A stretch of DNA of 64,000 bases. Origin: Levilactobacillus spicheri DSM 15429. Lineage in GTDB: Bacteria; Bacillota; Bacilli; Lactobacillales; Lactobacillaceae. The stretch covers positions 1 to 64,000 of the forward strand of contig NZ_AZFC01000002.1 in the NCBI RefSeq assembly GCF_001435095.1, written 5' to 3'. Made by a program: the position numbers and the translations under genes. Numbering within the stretch: the stretch's first letter is position 1; each line of letters begins with the position of its first letter. The notes under the pieces are model-generated. The model was not told where the DNA came from and searched no databases. It worked only from the letters and a program-made list of their open reading frames with translations. Positions 34,412 through 43,804 of this stretch are shown here, in pieces.

Positions 34412-34456
34412 AAAAAAACCGGAAGCCGTACGGGGCGAACCCCGCTGACTTCCGGT
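34412..34456 (-). terminator. typA terminator
   Basis: ACCGGAAG-C and G-CTTCCGGT with an inner CGGGG/CCCCG stem is followed on the minus strand by seven T residues. Confidence 0.9.
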
Positions 34457-34477
34457 AAAAGTTTCATTAAGTTTTAA

Positions 34478-36322
34478 TTACTTGTTGTTGCCGTGACGCA
34501 TCTTCTTGGCAGCCTTTTCCCGTTCACTCGTGTTCAAGATTTGCTTCCGCAAACGCACGTGTTCTGGGGTGATTTCACAGAATTCGTCTTCGTTGATGAA
34601 TTCCAGTGATTCTTCCAAGGACATCACTAATGGCGTCTTAACCTTCGCGATATCTTCGGAACCGGCAGCCCGGACGTTGGTTTGGTTCCGGCCACGCGTG
34701 ATGTTGACAGAAATGTCATTTTCACGACTGTTTTGGCCGATGATCATCCCTTCGTACACTTCCGTTCCGGCTGGGGTAAAGATGATCCCCCGGTCTTGAA
34801 CGGCCATGATGGCGTAAGTCGTCACCTTACCAGAGTTGATGGAAACCAGCGTCCCGTTACGACGGCCTGGGTTCCAGTTCTTGATGACTGGCATGTACTT
34901 GGAGAAGGTATGGTTCATGATCCCGTAACCACGAGTCATGGACAGGAAGTCCGTGGAGTACCCAATCAACCCACGCGTTGGGGCCAAGAAGGTCAACCGC
35001 GTTTGACCGTTCCCAACGGCTTCCATGTTCTTCATTTCACCCTTCCGCTTGGAAAGAGAGTCGATGATCGAACCGGTGTATTCGTCAGGCGTATCGATTT
35101 GAACGGATTCGAATGGTTCGCAACGCACGTTGTCGATCGTCTTGTAGATAACTTCTGGACGGGAAGCTTGCAATTCGTAGCCTTCACGCCGCATGGTTTC
35201 AATCAAGATGGACAAGTGCAATTCACCACGACCGGAAACGACCCAGGCACCTGGGTTATCCGTGTCGTCGACCCGCAACGAAACGTCGGTGTGCAGCTCA
35301 CGCTTCAACCGTTCTTCGATTTGACGGGACGTCACGAACTTCCCTTCACGACCAGCAAATGGCGAGTCGTTGGTCCGGAAAGTCATCTTCAGGGTCGGTT
35401 CGTCGATCCGCAGTAATGGAAGTGGCTCCAAGTGAGCTGGGTCAACCACCGTTTCACCAACGTTGATTTCTTCCATCCCGGAAACGGCGATTAAGTCACC
35501 GGCCTTGGCTTCGTTGATTTCCAAACGCTTCAGACCAAAGTAACCGAACAACTTGGTAACCCGGAAGTTTTGCTTCGAGCCATCCAACTTCATAACCGTG
35601 ACGTTGTCACCGACTTTGATCTTCCCACGGAAAATCCGGCCGATACCAACCCGGCCCACGAAGTCGTTGTAATCCAACATGGCAACTTGGAACTGTAAAG
35701 GTTCGTCTTCGTTGTCGATTGGTGCTGGAATGTACTTCACGATGGTGTCAAAGATTGGCTTCATGGTGTGTTCTTGGGTATCCAAGTCAGGATCGTAGCT
35801 GGACGTCCCGTTCATGGCAGACGCGTAAACCACTGGGAAGTCCAGTTGGTCTTCGTCGGCACCTAATTCGATGAACAGGTCCAACACTTCGTCCACCACT
35901 TCAGAAGGACGGGCGCCGGGACGGTCGACCTTGTTGATGACCACGATTGGGGTCAAGTGTTGTTCCAAGGCCTTCTTCAGAACGAACCGCGTTTGGGGCA
36001 TCGTTCCTTCGTAAGCGTCAACGACCAACAGCACACCGTCAACCATGCGCATGATTCGTTCAACTTCACCACCAAAGTCGGCGTGTCCTGGGGTGTCCAA
36101 GATGTTGATTTGTTTGTCACCGTAACGCACGGCAGTGTTCTTGGACAGGATCGTGATCCCACGTTCCCGTTCAATTGCATTGGAGTCCAAAGCCCGGTCC
36201 TCGATGGAGGCGTGCGAGTCCAACGTATCGGACTGTTTCAGCATTTCGTTGACAAGGGTCGTTTTCCCGTGGTCAACGTGGGCAATGATGGCAATGTTAC
36301 GGATATCATCTCTGGTTTTCAA
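34478..36322 (-). CDS. typA: Translational GTPase TypA/BipA
   Basis: The 614-aa ribosome-binding GTPase is related to EF-G and needed for growth at low temperature or stress. G motifs are [25 protein letters not shown] and [10 protein letters not shown]. The C-terminal domain has [22 protein letters not shown]. The TTG at 36322 ([14 protein letters not shown]) has an AAAGGAAG site upstream; the longer reading to 36364 has none, and length then matches other TypA. Codon use is biased toward highly expressed genes. Confidence 0.96.
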   Translation of the reverse strand: MKTRDDIRNIAIIAHVDHGKTTLVNEMLKQSDTLDSHASIEDRALDSNAIERERGITILSKNTAVRYGDKQINILDTPGHADFGGEVERIMRMVDGVLLVVDAYEGTMPQTRFVLKKALEQHLTPIVVINKVDRPGARPSEVVDEVLDLFIELGADEDQLDFPVVYASAMNGTSSYDPDLDTQEHTMKPIFDTIVKYIPAPIDNEDEPLQFQVAMLDYNDFVGRVGIGRIFRGKIKVGDNVTVMKLDGSKQNFRVTKLFGYFGLKRLEINEAKAGDLIAVSGMEEINVGETVVDPAHLEPLPLLRIDEPTLKMTFRTNDSPFAGREGKFVTSRQIEERLKRELHTDVSLRVDDTDNPGAWVVSGRGELHLSILIETMRREGYELQASRPEVIYKTIDNVRCEPFESVQIDTPDEYTGSIIDSLSKRKGEMKNMEAVGNGQTRLTFLAPTRGLIGYSTDFLSMTRGYGIMNHTFSKYMPVIKNWNPGRRNGTLVSINSGKVTTYAIMAVQDRGIIFTPAGTEVYEGMIIGQNSRENDISVNITRGRNQTNVRAAGSEDIAKVKTPLVMSLEESLEFINEDEFCEITPEHVRLRKQILNTSEREKAAKKMRHGNNK

Positions 36323-36442
36323 GAATATTTCTTCCTTTCGTGCTTGTTGAATTAGATGGATCACGGCATGTTTACAAGGTAAGCACGCTTTATTGTAGCG
36401 TCATTAATAGGTAAAAGTCCATCCATACCGTCCGGCCGCATA

Positions 36443-36467
36443 AAAAAACTGTGACCGTGTCACAGTG
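36443..36467 (-). terminator. Terminator overlapping the IMPase-family stop codon
   Basis: ACTGTGAC/GTCACAGT stem with a CGT loop and a TTTTTT tract on the minus strand. The stop codon of the upstream gene (36460-36462) lies inside the stem. Confidence 0.85.
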
Positions 36468-37254
36468 AGACGTCATCTTCTTCAATTCGGAGAATATCAC
36501 GTTGCGCTTGTTCCGTCGCTACTAGTACAAGGTTAGATGATAGCATATCGAGCGGTTGTCCGTCAATAGTTGAGACCCGAACTCCCAGCGTGTTCAGCAA
36601 AATTTGTCCGGCCGCGATGTCCCACGGCTTCAGCTGTGAGATGTACCCCAACGTCTTGCCTAATAAAACGTGAATAATTTCGATGCCGGCACTGCCGTAG
36701 ACCCGCATCCCCGAACTGGCTTCCACGATGGCCTGCGTATGGGCCACGTCATGCAGGGCTAACGGCGCACTCATGCCCATCAAGCCGTCCGCCAAGGCCA
36801 AGTTGGCCGGTGCATTGAGCTGACGGTCATTGGCCCAGACGCCGCCGACCGCCGGACCCCCGGCGTAGACCACGTCGTTCATGACATCGTAAATAAAGCC
36901 CAACTGCCCCACGCCATCCTGATAAATGCCGATCATCATGGCAAAGTGGTCCCGTTGTTTGACAAAATTCATGGTCCCGTCGATGGGGTCCACGATCCAG
37001 ACGCGACCAGTCAGGCTGGTCACCGTATCCCCAAAGCCCTCTTCACCCAAGACTTGGGCGTCCGGGTCCAACGCGCGAATGCCGCCAATCAAAAATTGCT
37101 CGTTGCCCTTATCAACGTTGGTGACCAGGTCCTTCCGACTGGTTTTTTCGTCGACCGTCAGCGTTTGGTGCATCTTGGCCAGCACCTGACGCCGCCCCTC
37201 CTTGAGCAAAGAGATCACGTCCGTGCTGAGCTGTTGCCAATCCGGTTGTGCCAT
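36460..37254 (-). CDS. Inositol monophosphatase family protein
   Basis: A 264-aa magnesium-dependent phosphatase of the SuhB/IMPase family. Metal-binding motifs are GEEGFGD, WIVDPIDGTMNFVKQ and KPWDIAAGQILL, all intact. The physiological substrate may be inositol phosphates or other sugar phosphates; not determinable here. The start is uncertain: ATG at 37254 has 11 bases to AAAGGA, while ATG at 37266 overlaps the UPF0223 stop as ATGA with no spacing. It ends the LDH-like/UPF0223/IMPase operon. Confidence 0.9.
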   Translation of the reverse strand: MAQPDWQQLSTDVISLLKEGRRQVLAKMHQTLTVDEKTSRKDLVTNVDKGNEQFLIGGIRALDPDAQVLGEEGFGDTVTSLTGRVWIVDPIDGTMNFVKQRDHFAMMIGIYQDGVGQLGFIYDVMNDVVYAGGPAVGGVWANDRQLNAPANLALADGLMGMSAPLALHDVAHTQAIVEASSGMRVYGSAGIEIIHVLLGKTLGYISQLKPWDIAAGQILLNTLGVRVSTIDGQPLDMLSSNLVLVATEQAQRDILRIEEDDVSL

Positions 37255-37262
37255 GCTTACCG

Positions 37263-37550
37263 TCATCCTTTCATTTTGACCTTGCCCGTGGTTTCACGGG
37301 CCTGCTTGATTGTCCGATAAATGCTGTATCCCGACGCTTGTTCAAATTCGCGACCCAGCTGTTTTTCCTCAAACTTCTGGGGCACAATCGTCTGAAACGC
37401 CCGGTAGGCCGCTAGGAGTGTCTGTGCCGGGACCCCACCCGGTTGTTCGTAGGCCGCCTCGACCTGTTGATACAACGTGGTGACCGTAATAATGTCCGCG
37501 GTCGACCAGTCGGGCTGCAGGGGGTACGCGTAATTCGCATCCGTCTTCAT
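37263..37550 (-). CDS. UPF0223 family protein
   Basis: A 95-aa cytoplasmic protein of the UPF0223 (YktA) family, recognised by YPLQPDWSTADIITVTTLYQ and REFEQASGYSIYRTIKQAR. Function is unknown. It overlaps the LDH-like gene upstream and the IMPase gene downstream, so all three should be translated together. Linkage of UPF0223 with an IMPase gene is also seen in B. subtilis (yktA-yktC region). Confidence 0.88.
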   Translation of the reverse strand: MKTDANYAYPLQPDWSTADIITVTTLYQQVEAAYEQPGGVPAQTLLAAYRAFQTIVPQKFEEKQLGREFEQASGYSIYRTIKQARETTGKVKMKG

Positions 37551-38452
37551 CCTTTTCCCTCCATTCTGTGTTCTTCCAATTGGGTCATCGTGGTTTGCAG
37601 GGCCGTCACCTGCTCCCCATAGGCCCGTTGTTCATCTTCCGAAAGGGCCAGCTTGGTGATGGGCTGCGTCCCTTGCGGTGTCATCAGCACCGGGGTCGCC
37701 ATGGCCAACGTCGGTTGATCCCCCTGCAGGTGACTCACGGAAATAATCGGTGCTTGTTGGACCAGCAGCCGTGCTAACAGCCGAATCAAGGCCATGCGCC
37801 GCAGGGTCGCCTGCGAGGCCTGCGATTCCCGTTGCAACCAGGAGGCCATCTTACCCAGGTCGTCGGCCCCAAACTTGGCATCGGCATTCGCCAGGTACAT
37901 CAGGAGTGGTGTCGGGCCCACGTAGGTGCGGCTCCACGCAACCACGGGCGCCAACGCCTGGCCCACGACGGTCGTCTGGATCATGTCGACGCCCACCCCG
38001 AGCCGTTCCGCCAACCGGTGCGTCAGCAGCTGGTTCAGCGGGTAGGTGCCGAGCCCCCACAACTTGTTCAGGGCCGCTCCGGAGAATTTCCAGGCAAAGG
38101 TCGTCAGAATCGCGTCATGCTGACCGGCAAAGATCATCTGACCCTGAAAGCCGCTCTCCAGTATCTGGCTGGTCAACCGCCGCAGGGCCGTCACCTGGTC
38201 CGGTAAGGGTAACGGGTCGTCCGCGTCCACTAAAACCAGCCACGTTGCGGTGCGGTAATCGGCCGTGGTGCCGATGCGCACGGTCAGCTGCCGACACAGG
38301 GCACTGGCGGTCACGATGGCCTGATAGCCGGGCGCTTCTTCGGGCGTCTGCGGCACCACGACACACTCGACCGCCAAGTCGGCAATCAAGAGCTGCTGGA
38401 CCAACGCTTGAACTTGTTGAAAACCGCCCCGGATCATTATTTTGGGGTTCAT
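37547..38452 (-). CDS. Degenerate lactate/malate dehydrogenase-like protein
   Basis: A 301-aa protein with the overall layout of the L-lactate dehydrogenase family: Rossmann half, then LWGLGTYPLNQLLTHRLAERLGV, which aligns with the IGSGTxLDxxR region. The expected catalytic GEHG histidine is absent; the segment reads TVVGQALAPVVAWSRTYVG. The N-terminal nucleotide loop is IRGGFQQV instead of GxGxxG. I therefore read it as a non-catalytic paralogue. The ATG at 38452 has an AAGGAGGGG site. It overlaps the UPF0223 gene by 4 bases and starts the operon. Confidence 0.75.
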   Translation of the reverse strand: MNPKIMIRGGFQQVQALVQQLLIADLAVECVVVPQTPEEAPGYQAIVTASALCRQLTVRIGTTADYRTATWLVLVDADDPLPLPDQVTALRRLTSQILESGFQGQMIFAGQHDAILTTFAWKFSGAALNKLWGLGTYPLNQLLTHRLAERLGVGVDMIQTTVVGQALAPVVAWSRTYVGPTPLLMYLANADAKFGADDLGKMASWLQRESQASQATLRRMALIRLLARLLVQQAPIISVSHLQGDQPTLAMATPVLMTPQGTQPITKLALSEDEQRAYGEQVTALQTTMTQLEEHRMEGKG

Positions 38453-38493
38453 GGGCTTCCCCTCCTTCACAGTCTCGTGTCACACATACTTTC

Positions 38494-38521
38494 ATTATAA
38501 GTGAACCCTTCCGGATAGCAA
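38494..38521 (-). promoter_or_regulatory. Promoter of the LDH-like/UPF0223/IMPase operon
   Basis: TTGCTA (38516-38521) and consensus TATAAT (38494-38499) on the minus strand, 16 bp apart. Confidence 0.8.
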
Positions 38522-38548
38522 GCCCGAAAAGTCCCCCCCTCAACCGAC

Positions 38549-38581
38549 CAAAAAAGCCCGAAGGCTAAGCCTTCGAGCTTT
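38549..38581 (-). terminator. pdh operon terminator
   Basis: AAAGCCCGAAGGC/GCCTTCGAGCTTT hairpin with a TAA loop and six T residues on the minus strand, 20 bases after pdhD. Confidence 0.92.
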
Positions 38582-38603
38582 CTGGTAACTTTTAGCAGAA
38601 ACT

Positions 38604-40031
38604 TTAGATATGCGTTGGGAAGCCCAATGCGATGTCGGCAGTTTCTTGGATTGGTTCGTTCAACGTTGGGTGTGGGTGAATGGTCAACGCAACGTCTTCA
38701 ACGTTCAAGCCGTCGTTAACGATGATCGATAATTCACCAGCCATGGTGCTGACTTCAGGCCCAACCGCTTGGGCACCCACGATGTTCTTGTTGTCGTCGT
38801 CCGTGTAGACGAAGCGAACAAAGCCATCTGGTGCGTCCAGTGAAACGGCCCGAGCATTCCCAGCAAATGGGAATTGCGCCGTCTTAACCTTGATACCCTT
38901 ATCCGTCGCTTGGCTCTTAGAGTAACCAACCGTCGTGATTTCAGGATCAGAGAAGCAAACCGCTGGCACGCCAACCCAATCGTTAGCCGTCTTCTTGCCC
39001 GCAATGGCACCGGCAGCCGTCTTGGCTTCAGCAAAGGCCTTGTGTGCCAATGCTGGACCAGGAACACAGTCACCAATTGCCCAAATGTGTTCAGAAGCGG
39101 TGCGACCTTGGTTGTCGACTTCGATTTGGCCGTGGTCATTCATCTTAACCTTGGTGTATTCCAAGCCCAGGTTGTCGGTGTTTGGCTTCCGACCAACGGT
39201 GACCATGCAGTAGTCCGCCTTAACAGTGGATTCCTTGCCGTCGACCGCGTAAGTTACTTCAACACCCTTGTCGTCTTGCTTGGAGCCCTTCGCCATCGCG
39301 TTCGTGATGACGTCGACGCCCTTCTTCTTCAACTTCTTCAGGACAACGGAAACGAGGTCCTTGTCGAAGCCAGCCAGAATGGACTTGGTTCCTTCAATGA
39401 TCGTGACGTGAGCCCCTAAGCTGGCGTAAGCACCGGCTAATTCGGTTCCAACGTAACCACCACCGATGACAACGAATTCCTTTGGGATTTCTGGCAGATT
39501 TAAGCCACCGGTAGAATCCACAACACGGCCTTCGAACTTGAAGCCTGGAATTTCGATTGGGTGTGAGCCGGACGCAATAATGATGTTATTGTATTCGTAC
39601 GTCGCACCGGTATCGACGGACATAAATTGCTTTTCACCGGTTGGAATGACCCGTAATTGGGTGTCACTCAGGAAGACCGCTTCCCCGTTGACCACGTCAA
39701 CGTGGTGCTTCTTCATCAGCATCTTAACGCCGCTGGTCATCCGATCAACGACCTTCTTTTGCTTCCATTCCTGAGTCTTCTTGAAGTCAATCGTTGCGTT
39801 ATCCGTTGAGATCCCGTAGGTTGACCCATCCTTGGCTTGTTCCAGACGGTGACCCGCTTGAATCAAGGCCTTAGAAGGCACACAACCGACGTTCAAGCAG
39901 ACACCACCAAGGGTATCGGACTTTTCAACTAAAGTGACCTTTTGGCCTAATTCAGAAGCCCGAATGGCGGCAACGTACCCGCCAGGTCCGGCACCGATGA
40001 TGACGGTGTCCTTTTTTTCAACATCTGCCAT
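38604..40031 (-). CDS. pdhD: Dihydrolipoyl dehydrogenase (E3)
   Basis: The 475-aa flavoprotein reoxidises dihydrolipoamide with NAD. The FAD site is VIIGAGPGGYVAAIRA, and the redox disulfide is GGVCLNVGCVPSKAL. The NAD site is VIGGGYVGTELAGAYASLGA, and the C-terminal HPHPTLNE supplies the active-site His/Glu of the partner subunit. It is the last gene of the pdh operon, 7 bases after pdhC. It serves the pyruvate complex encoded beside it. Confidence 0.97.
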   Translation of the reverse strand: MADVEKKDTVIIGAGPGGYVAAIRASELGQKVTLVEKSDTLGGVCLNVGCVPSKALIQAGHRLEQAKDGSTYGISTDNATIDFKKTQEWKQKKVVDRMTSGVKMLMKKHHVDVVNGEAVFLSDTQLRVIPTGEKQFMSVDTGATYEYNNIIIASGSHPIEIPGFKFEGRVVDSTGGLNLPEIPKEFVVIGGGYVGTELAGAYASLGAHVTIIEGTKSILAGFDKDLVSVVLKKLKKKGVDVITNAMAKGSKQDDKGVEVTYAVDGKESTVKADYCMVTVGRKPNTDNLGLEYTKVKMNDHGQIEVDNQGRTASEHIWAIGDCVPGPALAHKAFAEAKTAAGAIAGKKTANDWVGVPAVCFSDPEITTVGYSKSQATDKGIKVKTAQFPFAGNARAVSLDAPDGFVRFVYTDDDNKNIVGAQAVGPEVSTMAGELSIIVNDGLNVEDVALTIHPHPTLNEPIQETADIALGFPTHI

Positions 40032-40038
40032 ATTATTC

Positions 40039-41358
40039 CTACCCTTCCATTAACAGCATTTCTGGGTCGTGTAACAACTTCTTCATGTAGTTCAAAGCGT
40101 TTTGAGCTAAGGCGCCATCAATCAGACGGTGGTCGTAACTCAGGGAAAGCTTCAACATGTTGCCCACGACAATGTCGCCATCTTCGTTGACGTAAGGTGC
40201 CTTTTCAATCCGGCCAACCCCTAAGATTGCTACTTCAGGTTGGTTGATCACTGGCGTGAACCAGCCACCACCGATTGAACCGACGTTTGAAATGGTGATG
40301 GAACCACCGGCCATGGAAGCTGGGCTCAACTTGTTGTCGTAAGCAGCTTGCGTGTTTTCAGTGATTTCCTTAGCAATTTCAAACATACCCTTGGAATCAG
40401 CGGCCTTGATGTTTGGAACGTACAGACCGTCATCCGTGTTCGTCGCAATTCCGATGTTGTAGTAGTGCTTGTAGACGATTTCTTGCGTGGTATCATCGAT
40501 CGAAGCGTTCAATTCAGGGAACTTCTTGATCGTGGCAACCAGCGCCTTGACCATGTAAGGTAAGAACGTCAAGTGAATGTCTTGATCAGCAGCAACCTGC
40601 TTGTACTTCTTCCGGTTAGCCATCAGCTTAGTGACGTCAACTTCATCAAATGAGGTAACGTGTGGGGCAATGTCCTTGGAAGTCCGCATGCTCTTGGCAA
40701 TGATCTTCCGCATTGGTGACATTGGTTCACGAGTTTCCAGATCTGGTTGGTCAGACTTCCAAGGCTTGATAGCTTGGCCAGCAGCGGCCTTGCCTGCGGC
40801 TGGGGCAGCTGGAGCGGCTGCAGCTGCAGGAGCAGCGGCACCGTTAAAGTTGTCGATATCAGCCTTCAAGACTTGTCCGTGGTTCCCGGTTGGGGCAACC
40901 AAAGTGATGTCCACACCCTTGTCCCGTGCGTATTGACGGACGGATGGCATTGCCATGACCAGCTTGTTTGGATCAGAAGCGGCTGGCACACCCGTTGGGG
41001 CAGCGGCAGGAGCAGGCGCAGCGGCCTTTTCAGGGGCTGGTGCAGCTGGTGCTTCTTCCTTTGGTGCTTCTTCGGCAGCGTCGTCACCGCCAGCCTTCGT
41101 CAGGTCTGGGGCAGCAGCGGAACCATCGTCAATGACGATCAGTGGGTCGCCAATTTCAACGGTGTCACCTTCTTGGGCAACAATTTGTGAGACCTTCCCG
41201 GCAACCGGTGAAGGTAACTCCGAAACAGACTTATCGTTTTGGATTTCGACTAACGTGTCGTCTTCCTTAACCTCGTCTCCTTCTTTAACTAGCCATGAAG
41301 AAATTTCGCCTTCGGCCATTCCTTCACCCAGTTCTGGGAGTTTGAACGTATAAGCCAT
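40039..41358 (-). CDS. pdhC: Dihydrolipoamide acetyltransferase (E2)
   Basis: The 439-aa core of the pyruvate dehydrogenase complex. One lipoyl domain at residues 1-78 carries the lipoyl lysine in QNDKSVSEL (about residue 44). An Ala/Pro/Glu linker, a peripheral subunit-binding domain at about 135-172 ([16 protein letters not shown]) and a second Ala-rich linker follow. The acyltransferase domain at about 210-439 has the catalytic [10 protein letters not shown]. Having a single lipoyl domain is common in lactic acid bacteria. The Ala/Pro linkers cause long shadow frames on the other strand. Confidence 0.96.
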   Translation of the reverse strand: MAYTFKLPELGEGMAEGEISSWLVKEGDEVKEDDTLVEIQNDKSVSELPSPVAGKVSQIVAQEGDTVEIGDPLIVIDDGSAAAPDLTKAGGDDAAEEAPKEEAPAAPAPEKAAAPAPAAAPTGVPAASDPNKLVMAMPSVRQYARDKGVDITLVAPTGNHGQVLKADIDNFNGAAAPAAAAAPAAPAAGKAAAGQAIKPWKSDQPDLETREPMSPMRKIIAKSMRTSKDIAPHVTSFDEVDVTKLMANRKKYKQVAADQDIHLTFLPYMVKALVATIKKFPELNASIDDTTQEIVYKHYYNIGIATNTDDGLYVPNIKAADSKGMFEIAKEITENTQAAYDNKLSPASMAGGSITISNVGSIGGGWFTPVINQPEVAILGVGRIEKAPYVNEDGDIVVGNMLKLSLSYDHRLIDGALAQNALNYMKKLLHDPEMLLMEG

Positions 41359-41431
41359 GGGAAAACTTCCTTTCTTATCGTTTAATGCAGGATGTCTCCC
41401 ACATCGATTTTTATCGTTTAATTTTTAAAAT

Positions 41432-42409
41432 TTAGTAGTTGGCGATTTCGCGAGCCTTGGCTTCGATATCGTCCGCATTAGGAATCCAGTCGCCTTCAGC
41501 TTGGGCAAATGGGTAAACGCTGTCTGGGGCAGCTACCCGGCCAATTGGGGCGTCCAGAGACATGATCTTTTCTTCGGCAATGTCGGAAGCCACAATGGCA
41601 CCAACACCGGCCATCCGCTGTGCTTCTTGAATCACAACGACCTTGTGAGTCTTGTCAATGGAAGCAAAGATCGTGTCCGTGTCGATTGGAGACAAGGAAC
41701 GCAGGTCAATGACTTCAGCAGAGATGTTGTCCTTTGCCAAAGCATCTGCGGCTTGGAGTGCTTCGTTGACTTCGGCACTGTAAGCAACCAACGTAATGTC
41801 AGAACCTTCACGAACAACCTTAGCGGAGTCCAAAGGAACCGTGTACTTGTCGTCAGGAACTTCATCCTTCATTGAACGGTAAAGTTTCAAGTTTTCCATG
41901 AAGAGAACTGGGTCATCGCTTTCAACAGCGGAGATGATCAAGCCCTTAGCATCGTATGGGTTAGCAGGCGTTACGACCCGCAGACCTGGGGTGCTAACAA
42001 AGTAGTTTTCCAAGTTATCGGAGTGCATTTCGGCGGTATGAGTCCCACCACCAAATGGCGTCCGGATGGTAACAGGGAAGTTCTTCTGGCCACCGAAACG
42101 GTAGTGGTCACGTGCTAATTGACCAACAATCCCGTCCATGGCTTCGAACGTGAATCCCATGAATTGAATTTCAGGAATTGGACGCCAGCCGGTCAATGAC
42201 AGACCAATGGCTAAGCCCAAGATCCCAGATTCAGCTAATGGCGTATCGAAGACCCGGTCTTCACCGTACTTGTCTTGCAAGCCGACAGTCGTCCGGAACA
42301 CACCACCGTTTTTACCAACATCTTCACCGAAGATCAGAGTCTTTGGATCGTCGTTTAAGACTTGATCTAGTCCAGAAGTGATCGCTTTAATGTACGTCAT
42401 TTTAGCCAT
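41432..42409 (-). CDS. pdhB: Pyruvate dehydrogenase E1 component, beta subunit
   Basis: The 325-aa beta subunit of the thiamine-diphosphate E1 enzyme. Typical segments are LIFGEDVGKNGGVFRTT, TPLAESGILGLAIGLS, PFGGGTHTAEMHSDNLE and the C-terminal RVAAPDSVYPFAQAE. It pairs with PdhA to decarboxylate pyruvate. It begins 2 bases after pdhA ends. Between pdhB and pdhC lie 73 bases without a clear terminator. Confidence 0.97.
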   Translation of the reverse strand: MAKMTYIKAITSGLDQVLNDDPKTLIFGEDVGKNGGVFRTTVGLQDKYGEDRVFDTPLAESGILGLAIGLSLTGWRPIPEIQFMGFTFEAMDGIVGQLARDHYRFGGQKNFPVTIRTPFGGGTHTAEMHSDNLENYFVSTPGLRVVTPANPYDAKGLIISAVESDDPVLFMENLKLYRSMKDEVPDDKYTVPLDSAKVVREGSDITLVAYSAEVNEALQAADALAKDNISAEVIDLRSLSPIDTDTIFASIDKTHKVVVIQEAQRMAGVGAIVASDIAEEKIMSLDAPIGRVAAPDSVYPFAQAEGDWIPNADDIEAKAREIANY

Positions 42410-42411
42410 GA

Positions 42412-43527
42412 TTACTTCGACTCCTTTGCTTCAAATTCTGCAATTTGCTTCTTAACTGCTGGAGTAGGAACGTTGTAAGTCCACTTCAAGAAGTCGGAAA
42501 CCTTTTGTGCTGGTGCAGCTTCTGCTTCCTTCATGGCGTTCTTGAACTCGTCCTTGTATTCTTCAACCAACTTGTCTTCTTGGTCTTGAGACCAAAGCTT
42601 CTTGTCGGTCAGAACTTTACGCATCCGGATGAGTGGATCGGCATCGAACCAAGGCTTTTCTTCTTCCTTAGTCCGGTAACGCGAAGGATCATCACCGGCT
42701 GAGGAGTGAGCACCGTAACGGTAAGTTAACGTTTCGATGACCACTGGCCCATTGCCGGCAGCAGCAAATTCACGTGCTTCCTTAGCAACTTCGTGGACGG
42801 CCACGATATCCATCCCATCAACTTGGACGGAAGGAACACCCATGGCAACGGCCTTTTGTGCTAAGGTTTCAGCGGCAGTTTGCTTACGACGTGGCACAGA
42901 AATTGCCCAGCCGTTGTTTTGAACAAAGAAGACAGCAGGTGCTTGGTAAGCGGAAGTGAAGTTAATCCCTTCGTACCAGTCACCCTGTGACGTCCCACCA
43001 TCACCGGTGTAAACAAAGGCAACGCGGTCTTTGTCGCCGTTCTTTTGAATCCCCAGGGCAACCCCGGCAGTTTCAACGTATTGGGCACCGATAATGATTT
43101 GTGGGAAGATCATATTCGGGTTATCGTATTGATTCCCTTCAATGTGACCCTTGGACCATAAGAAACCTTTAGCAACGCTTGCGCCGTGTTGAATCATTTG
43201 TGGTAAGTCACGGTAAGCAGGTAACAGGAAGTCTTGTTCCTTAAAGGCGGTAACACTTCCCATTTCACTAGCTTCCTCACCGGCAGTTGGAGCATAGAAC
43301 CCCAGACGACCTTGACGAGAGAAGTTCATGGTTTGTTCGTGTAATGTCCGTTCCCAAACCATCTTCTTCATGAAGTCAACAAGTTGATCATCTGAATATT
43401 CTGCCAAAATATCAGGGTTGACAACCTTCCCTTCCCGATCAATGACTTGAACCGGGTGCTTGTATGGGTCGGCCATCGTAGCTTTGATTTTGGCAAAGTC
43501 TACAAATTGTTTGCTTCCATTAGCCAT
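42412..43527 (-). CDS. pdhA: Pyruvate dehydrogenase E1 component, alpha subunit
   Basis: The 371-aa alpha subunit carries the thiamine-diphosphate motif (YTGDGGTSQGDWYEGINFT through NNGWAISVPRRKQTAAE), with the regulatory loop RYGAHSSAGDDPSRYR. It catalyses the decarboxylation step with PdhB. The ATG at 43527 is 11 bases from AAAGGA; the GTG 9 bases earlier is too close. It is the first gene of pdhABCD. A convincing promoter is not obvious: TTGACT and TATAAA occur upstream, but with 19-bp spacing and too near the ribosome binding site. Confidence 0.97.
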   Translation of the reverse strand: MANGSKQFVDFAKIKATMADPYKHPVQVIDREGKVVNPDILAEYSDDQLVDFMKKMVWERTLHEQTMNFSRQGRLGFYAPTAGEEASEMGSVTAFKEQDFLLPAYRDLPQMIQHGASVAKGFLWSKGHIEGNQYDNPNMIFPQIIIGAQYVETAGVALGIQKNGDKDRVAFVYTGDGGTSQGDWYEGINFTSAYQAPAVFFVQNNGWAISVPRRKQTAAETLAQKAVAMGVPSVQVDGMDIVAVHEVAKEAREFAAAGNGPVVIETLTYRYGAHSSAGDDPSRYRTKEEEKPWFDADPLIRMRKVLTDKKLWSQDQEDKLVEEYKDEFKNAMKEAEAAPAQKVSDFLKWTYNVPTPAVKKQIAEFEAKESK

Positions 43528-43696
43528 AAGTAACACTTTCCTTTCACTTTATATGAAATGTTAACTAGAGTGAGTCAACGTTGCGTTTCCTGACTACGTT
43601 TATAAAGTACCATTTTTTCATAGTTCTTGCAAGCCCTTTCATTAAGATTAAATCAACGATTGGGCCTAATCCCTACAGTCATCGGCAGTTTCCTAT

Positions 43697-43729
43697 TTTC
43701 GGTTTTTTTTGAAAACCGAAACCGTTTTC
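43697..43729. promoter_or_regulatory. Overlapping inverted repeats between pdhA and def
   Basis: TTTCGGTTTT (43697-43706) and AAAACCGAAA (43712-43721) form a perfect 10-bp inverted repeat. It overlaps a second one, GAAAAC-N7-GTTTTC (43711-43729). They lie in the divergent spacer about 170 bases before pdhA and 30 bases before the def -10. No matching T-tract, so operator rather than terminator is more likely. Confidence 0.4.
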
Positions 43730-43757
43730 TTTTCATTTCATTTTTCAGTTAAACTAT

Positions 43758-43765
43758 GCTAAAAT
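43758..43765 (+). promoter_or_regulatory. def promoter (extended -10)
   Basis: TGCTAAAAT forms an extended -10 box about 25 bases before the GGAGG site. The -35 region is weak, as often with extended -10 promoters. Confidence 0.55.
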
Positions 43766-43804
43766 AATATGTAACTACGATTAATTTTGCGGAGGTAATT
43801 GCTC

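Noticed and set aside
40747-41353. Two plus-strand frames antisense to pdhC
   Set aside because: They arise from the Ala/Pro-rich linkers of E2 read backwards.
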